From DATAUK01 sp036268295 (GTDB lineage: Bacteria; Actinomycetota; Actinomycetes; JAFAQI01), in contig DATAUK010000053.1 of the NCBI GenBank assembly GCA_036268295.1, forward strand, positions 1 to 54,879: DNA of 54,879 nucleotides, read 5' to 3'. This document shows, piece by piece, positions 52,369 to 54,879 of the stretch. How positions within the stretch are numbered: position 1 is the stretch's first letter; every line of letters begins with the position of its first letter. A program made the translations under genes and the position numbers. The notes beneath the pieces are model-generated. The model had not been told where the DNA came from, ran no database searches, and worked only from the letters and a program-made list of their open reading frames with translations.

Positions 52369-53400
52369 ATGCGGGTCCTCATCACCGGTGGCACCGGGTA
52401 CGTCGGTGCGTACGCCGTCCAAGCCCTGATCGCCGCGGGTCACACCCCGCGACTGCTGGTCCGCAACCCGGCTCGGGTCGCCACCACCGTCGGCGGGCTC
52501 GGGGTCGACCTCGACGTCCTCGAGATTGCCCCTGGCGAGATGACCGACACCGCCGCCATCACGGCAGCGCTTGACGGCGTCGAGGCGGTCATCCACGGTG
52601 CAGCGGTCGTCGCGGCGCTCAACCAGGCCGACGCCGCCGGCGCGGTCGAGACCAACGTGCTCGGTGCGAAGACGGTCATCGACGCCGCGCTCGCCGCCGG
52701 CTGTGACCCGGTCGTTCACATCTCGAGCGTCGCGGCGCTGTTCACCCCGACCGCGCCGCTGCTCACCGCGGACCTGGCGCCGGCGGTCAACGCGACCAGT
52801 CCCTACACCAAGTCGAAGGCGCTGGCGGAGGAGTTCGCGCGGGCGCGCCAGGCCGAGGGTGCCGCGGTGACGATCGTCTATCCGGGTGGCGTCTGCGGCC
52901 CTGCCGCCGGCGAGGTGTTCGGTGACGTCGCCGAGGGCTTCATCGCAATGCTCAAGCCGGGACTGGTGCCATTGAGTGGCGGCGCCATCGGCGTGATCGA
53001 TGTTCGCGATCTCGCCTTGGTGCTGGCCGCCACGATCGTGGCCGGCCTCGGCCCGCGACGCTTCGTTGCCGGCGGCGCGCTCGTCGACATGAACGAGGTC
53101 GGCCGGCTGCTTCGCGACGCCACCGGGCGCCGGGTTCCCGTCGTACCGCTCCCGGGCGTCGTGTTCCGTGGACTCGGCCGGCTGATGGATCAGGTCCGCA
53201 AGGTGGTGCCGATCGACACCGTCTACAGCGCCGAGGCGATGACCCTGCTGACCCTCGCCCGGCCGACCGACGACGCCGCCGTCCACGACCAACTCGGCGT
53301 CACCTACCGGCCGGTCGCGGAGACGGTCGAGGCGATGGTCCGGGCGTTGTACGACGCCGGCCGGCTCACCGCCAAACAGGTCGGGGCCATCGCCGGCTAG
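52369..53400 (+). CDS. NAD-dependent epimerase / 3beta-HSD-like dehydrogenase
   Basis: The 343-residue extended SDR has LITGGTGYVGAYAVQALIAAG, HGAAVVAAL, HISSVAALF, and YTKSKALAE giving Tyr and Lys of the active site. It resembles NAD(P)-dependent sugar epimerases and 3beta-hydroxysteroid dehydrogenases. Given its place in the regulon, a hydroxysteroid-like or hydroxyterpenoid substrate is possible. It follows the Ddn-like gene under the operator at 51839. Confidence 0.9.
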   Translation: MRVLITGGTGYVGAYAVQALIAAGHTPRLLVRNPARVATTVGGLGVDLDVLEIAPGEMTDTAAITAALDGVEAVIHGAAVVAALNQADAAGAVETNVLGAKTVIDAALAAGCDPVVHISSVAALFTPTAPLLTADLAPAVNATSPYTKSKALAEEFARARQAEGAAVTIVYPGGVCGPAAGEVFGDVAEGFIAMLKPGLVPLSGGAIGVIDVRDLALVLAATIVAGLGPRRFVAGGALVDMNEVGRLLRDATGRRVPVVPLPGVVFRGLGRLMDQVRKVVPIDTVYSAEAMTLLTLARPTDDAAVHDQLGVTYRPVAETVEAMVRALYDAGRLTAKQVGAIAG

Positions 53401-53446
53401 CTGGATCAGTCGGGTCGGCATCCCGCGATCAGGCATGATCGGTGCG

Positions 53447-54082
53447 GTGAGCACGCCGAGCCGATGGTCGCAGGGTGGCGCACGGGACGGTCGGCGGTAC
53501 GCCGAGCGATTCGAGGAGCTGGCGGCGGCCGGCAGTGACGTCCACGGTGAAGCTGCGCTGTGCGCGTCGCAGGTGCCACCCGGGTCGCGGGTGCTGGACG
53601 CCGGCTGCGGCACCGGGCGGGTCGCGATCCGCCTCGCCGAGCTCGGCTACGACTGCGTCGGCGTCGACAGCGACGCTTCGATGCTGGCCGAAGCCCGCCG
53701 CGCCTCGACCGGGGTGACCTGGTTGCTCCGAGATCTCGCGGCGATCGGCGACATCGAGGAGTTCGGCGGCCGCTTCGATCTCGTAGTCGCAGCCGGGAAC
53801 GTCATCCCGCTGCTGGCGCCCGGCAGCGAGCCCGTCGTGGTCGCCGGGCTCGCCGGATGTCTGCGGCAGGGCGGCCTGCTGGTCTCCGGGTTCGGGCTGG
53901 ACGCCGCGCATCTGCCGCTCGGGGAGGCGCCGTTCGGGCTGTCGTCCTACGACGACTGGTGCGACGCCGCCGGCCTGCTACTGGAGAATCGCTACGCGAC
54001 CTGGGCCGCCGACCCCTACGCCGACGGCCCCTACGCCGTCACCCTCCATCGACGTACGCATGTGCCATCAGTGGGCCTATAG
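53447..54082 (+). CDS. class I SAM-dependent methyltransferase
   Basis: The 211-residue protein has the SAM-binding motif I VLDAGCGTGRVAIRLA, an acidic end of beta-2 in VGVDSDASML, and FDLVVAAGNVIPLL. The methyl acceptor is unknown. GTG 53447 is used here; ATG 53435 would add four residues. The final codons (HVPSVGL) come from the first unit of a 31-bp tandem repeat, so the original C-terminus may have been replaced. Confidence 0.85.
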   Translation: MSTPSRWSQGGARDGRRYAERFEELAAAGSDVHGEAALCASQVPPGSRVLDAGCGTGRVAIRLAELGYDCVGVDSDASMLAEARRASTGVTWLLRDLAAIGDIEEFGGRFDLVVAAGNVIPLLAPGSEPVVVAGLAGCLRQGGLLVSGFGLDAAHLPLGEAPFGLSSYDDWCDAAGLLLENRYATWAADPYADGPYAVTLHRRTHVPSVGL

Positions 54083-54168
54083 GCCCGCGCATGGGCCATC
54101 AGTGGGCCTATAGGCCCGCGCATGTGCCATCGGTGGGGCTATCGGCCCACTGATGTGCCATTGGCACG
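54059..54168. repeat. 31-bp tandem repeat array of palindromic units
   Basis: Units at 54059-54089 and 54090-54120 differ by one base; a third, diverged unit runs 54121-54151, with a partial fourth after it. Each unit contains the 14-bp palindrome GGGCCTATAGGCCC (broken in the third). The array begins inside the methyltransferase gene and also covers the 3' end of the decayed minus-strand gene. Confidence 0.85.
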
Positions 54169-54619
54169 ACAGCACCGCGACCTCGCCGGTGTCGAAGGTC
54201 CAGGTCTCGGACTGTTCGTAGCGCACATCTTCACCGTTGCCGACGATGACGCCGTCATGGTTGGTGTACGCCGTCAGCGGCGCCAACCCGACCTTGACCC
54301 GCTCGCCGCCGGCATCGCCGTCCTCGGTTCGCCCGGCAGCGCGCGTCGTGACGACGTCGGCGCCGGCCTCGCAGGTGTCCGCGGCGTACCGCCGCAGATT
54401 GTTGTGCTATCTCGGTGGCCAGACCAGCATCGCGGCCGGGACCGCGACTGCCACCGCGCTGCCCCAGCCGGCGAGCCGCGGCCCGATAGCGCTGGCAGCG
54501 CCGGGCAGGCTGACCGGGAGGATGAACATCAGCAGCCCCGCCCGGCCGGATGCGGCGAAAGTCGCGAGGGCCGGGTTTCCGATCACCTCGAACGTGAAGG
54601 CAAACAGCGATGGGATCAC
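54077..54619 (-). pseudogene. decayed membrane protein gene with in-frame stop
   Basis: Reading leftward from GTG 54619, one frame encodes 70 residues with two hydrophobic helices (NPALATFAASGRAGLLMFIL; WGSAVAVAVPAAMLVW), then a TAG at 54407-54409. The same frame continues open with coding character (RYAADTCEAGADVV; TYTNHDG-like; ETWTFDTGEVAVLSCQWH) to 54077, where the repeat array supplies the last codons. This looks like one gene broken by a nonsense mutation, with its 5' end next to an inverted repeat. The family is not recognised. It could instead be two small genes. Confidence 0.4.
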
Positions 54620-54650
54620 GACGTCCGGCCAGCCCGCCCGCCCGGCCGAT

Positions 54651-54717
54651 CGCCGAACTTGCGCGAATCAACCGAAGGGTCGCCCCAAGTTCGGTTGGTT
54701 TCGTGCAAGATCGGTGG
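54651..54717. repeat. diverged inverted repeat (hairpin element B)
   Basis: The left arm 54651-54676 matches the left arm of the element at 40456 in 23 of 26 positions, and the right arm (54690-54717) is its imperfect reverse complement around a 13-nt loop. Both copies are preceded by GAT. It separates the decayed gene from the last gene of the window. Confidence 0.75.
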
Positions 54718-54747
54718 AGTAACGGATCGGTTGACTAAGGGGATGGC

Positions 54748-54879
54748 ATGAAGGATCGGATTTCGGTTGCCGTTATCGCGTTCGCCATCGGGGCGACGCT
54801 GGTCGGCGGCGTATCAGTCGCGGCCGGCGGGTCGCCGTCGCACGCGAAGGCATGTGTGACCGGCAAGGGCGCGCTGCGG
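54748..54879 (+). CDS. secreted protein, N-terminal fragment
   Basis: The window ends after 44 codons. The start ATG 54748 has AGGGGA about 5 nt upstream. The product begins MKDRISVAVIAFAIGATLVG and continues GVSVAAGGSPSHAKACV, a signal peptide with a likely cleavage after the small residues. What follows is outside the window, so no function can be given. Confidence 0.7.
   Translation, partial: MKDRISVAVIAFAIGATLVGGVSVAAGGSPSHAKACVTGKGALR

Noticed and set aside
54059..54168. CRISPR array
   Set aside because: The repeat units are directly adjacent without spacers, there are only three, and no cas gene is present.

Overview
The window is high-GC, densely coding DNA of actinomycete type. Pointers to this are the many GTG starts, apparently leaderless genes, F420-type oxidoreductases (two LLM-family enzymes and a Ddn-like protein), an MTB12-like lipoprotein, a DUF2505 protein, and family variants best known from mycobacteria. 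The exact genus cannot be read from the sequence. No tRNA, rRNA, CRISPR array or intact transposase was seen.

Most of the window (about 0.7-13.8 kb, 18.7-34 kb, 36-38.6 kb and 40.5-53.4 kb) is a catabolic island for CoA-activated, probably polycyclic, steroid- or terpenoid-like carboxylic acids. It holds six acyl-CoA synthetases, five acyl-CoA dehydrogenase subunits (two of the genes pairs that look like heterotetramers), three enoyl-CoA hydratase-family proteins, a FadA5-like thiolase, an SCP2-type thiolase overlapping an HMG-CoA-synthase-like/DUF35 fusion, a class III CoA-transferase, five classical SDRs plus a 3beta-HSD-like one, two aldehyde and two zinc alcohol dehydrogenases, a hot-dog thioesterase, an alpha/beta hydrolase, SnoaL-like and SRPBCC proteins. 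Several members resemble Mycobacterium tuberculosis cholesterol-catabolism proteins as I remember them (FadD3, FadD19, IpdF, Rv3548c, Ddn). Ring-opening enzymes, P450s, IpdAB/IpdC and Mce transporters are absent, so this is an accessory or partial pathway.

The strongest unifying signal is a 13-15 bp palindrome, CTGACGNCCCGTCAG, found nine times (plus one degenerate copy). Almost every copy sits just upstream of, and often between, divergent operons. In most cases it lies 0-8 bp before a TAnnnT -10 element that itself ends 5-9 nt before the start codon, which implies leaderless transcripts controlled by one repressor. No TetR/GntR-type regulator gene lies in the window.

Layout: 0.1-0.6 kb cNMP-binding protein; 0.7-4.8 kb minus-strand synthetase operon; 4.8-7.2 kb LLM/SnoaL/ADH operon; 7.4-8.8 kb ALDH; 8.9-13.8 kb lipoprotein and FadD19-like operon; 13.8-18.6 kb housekeeping insert (two c-di-GMP enzymes, PadR regulator with truncated partner, Smr protein); 18.7-26.5 kb minus operon (FadE pair, CoA-transferase, FadD3-like, flavin reductase fusion, DoxX, LLM); 26.5-33.4 kb thiolase, FadE, hydrolase and ALDH/ADH; 33.5-36.1 kb acyltransferase and GNAT; 36.1-38.6 kb SDR pair and ECH; 38.6-40.4 kb secreted repeat protein; 40.5-48.1 kb eight-gene minus operon; 48.2-51.8 kb FadE pair and synthetase; 51.9-54.1 kb Ddn, epimerase, methyltransferase; 54.1-54.9 kb repeats, a decayed gene and the start of a secreted protein.

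Three families of intergenic hairpin repeats punctuate the operon ends: a 40-nt element (three copies), a 26-bp-arm inverted repeat (two copies) and a 31-bp tandem array.
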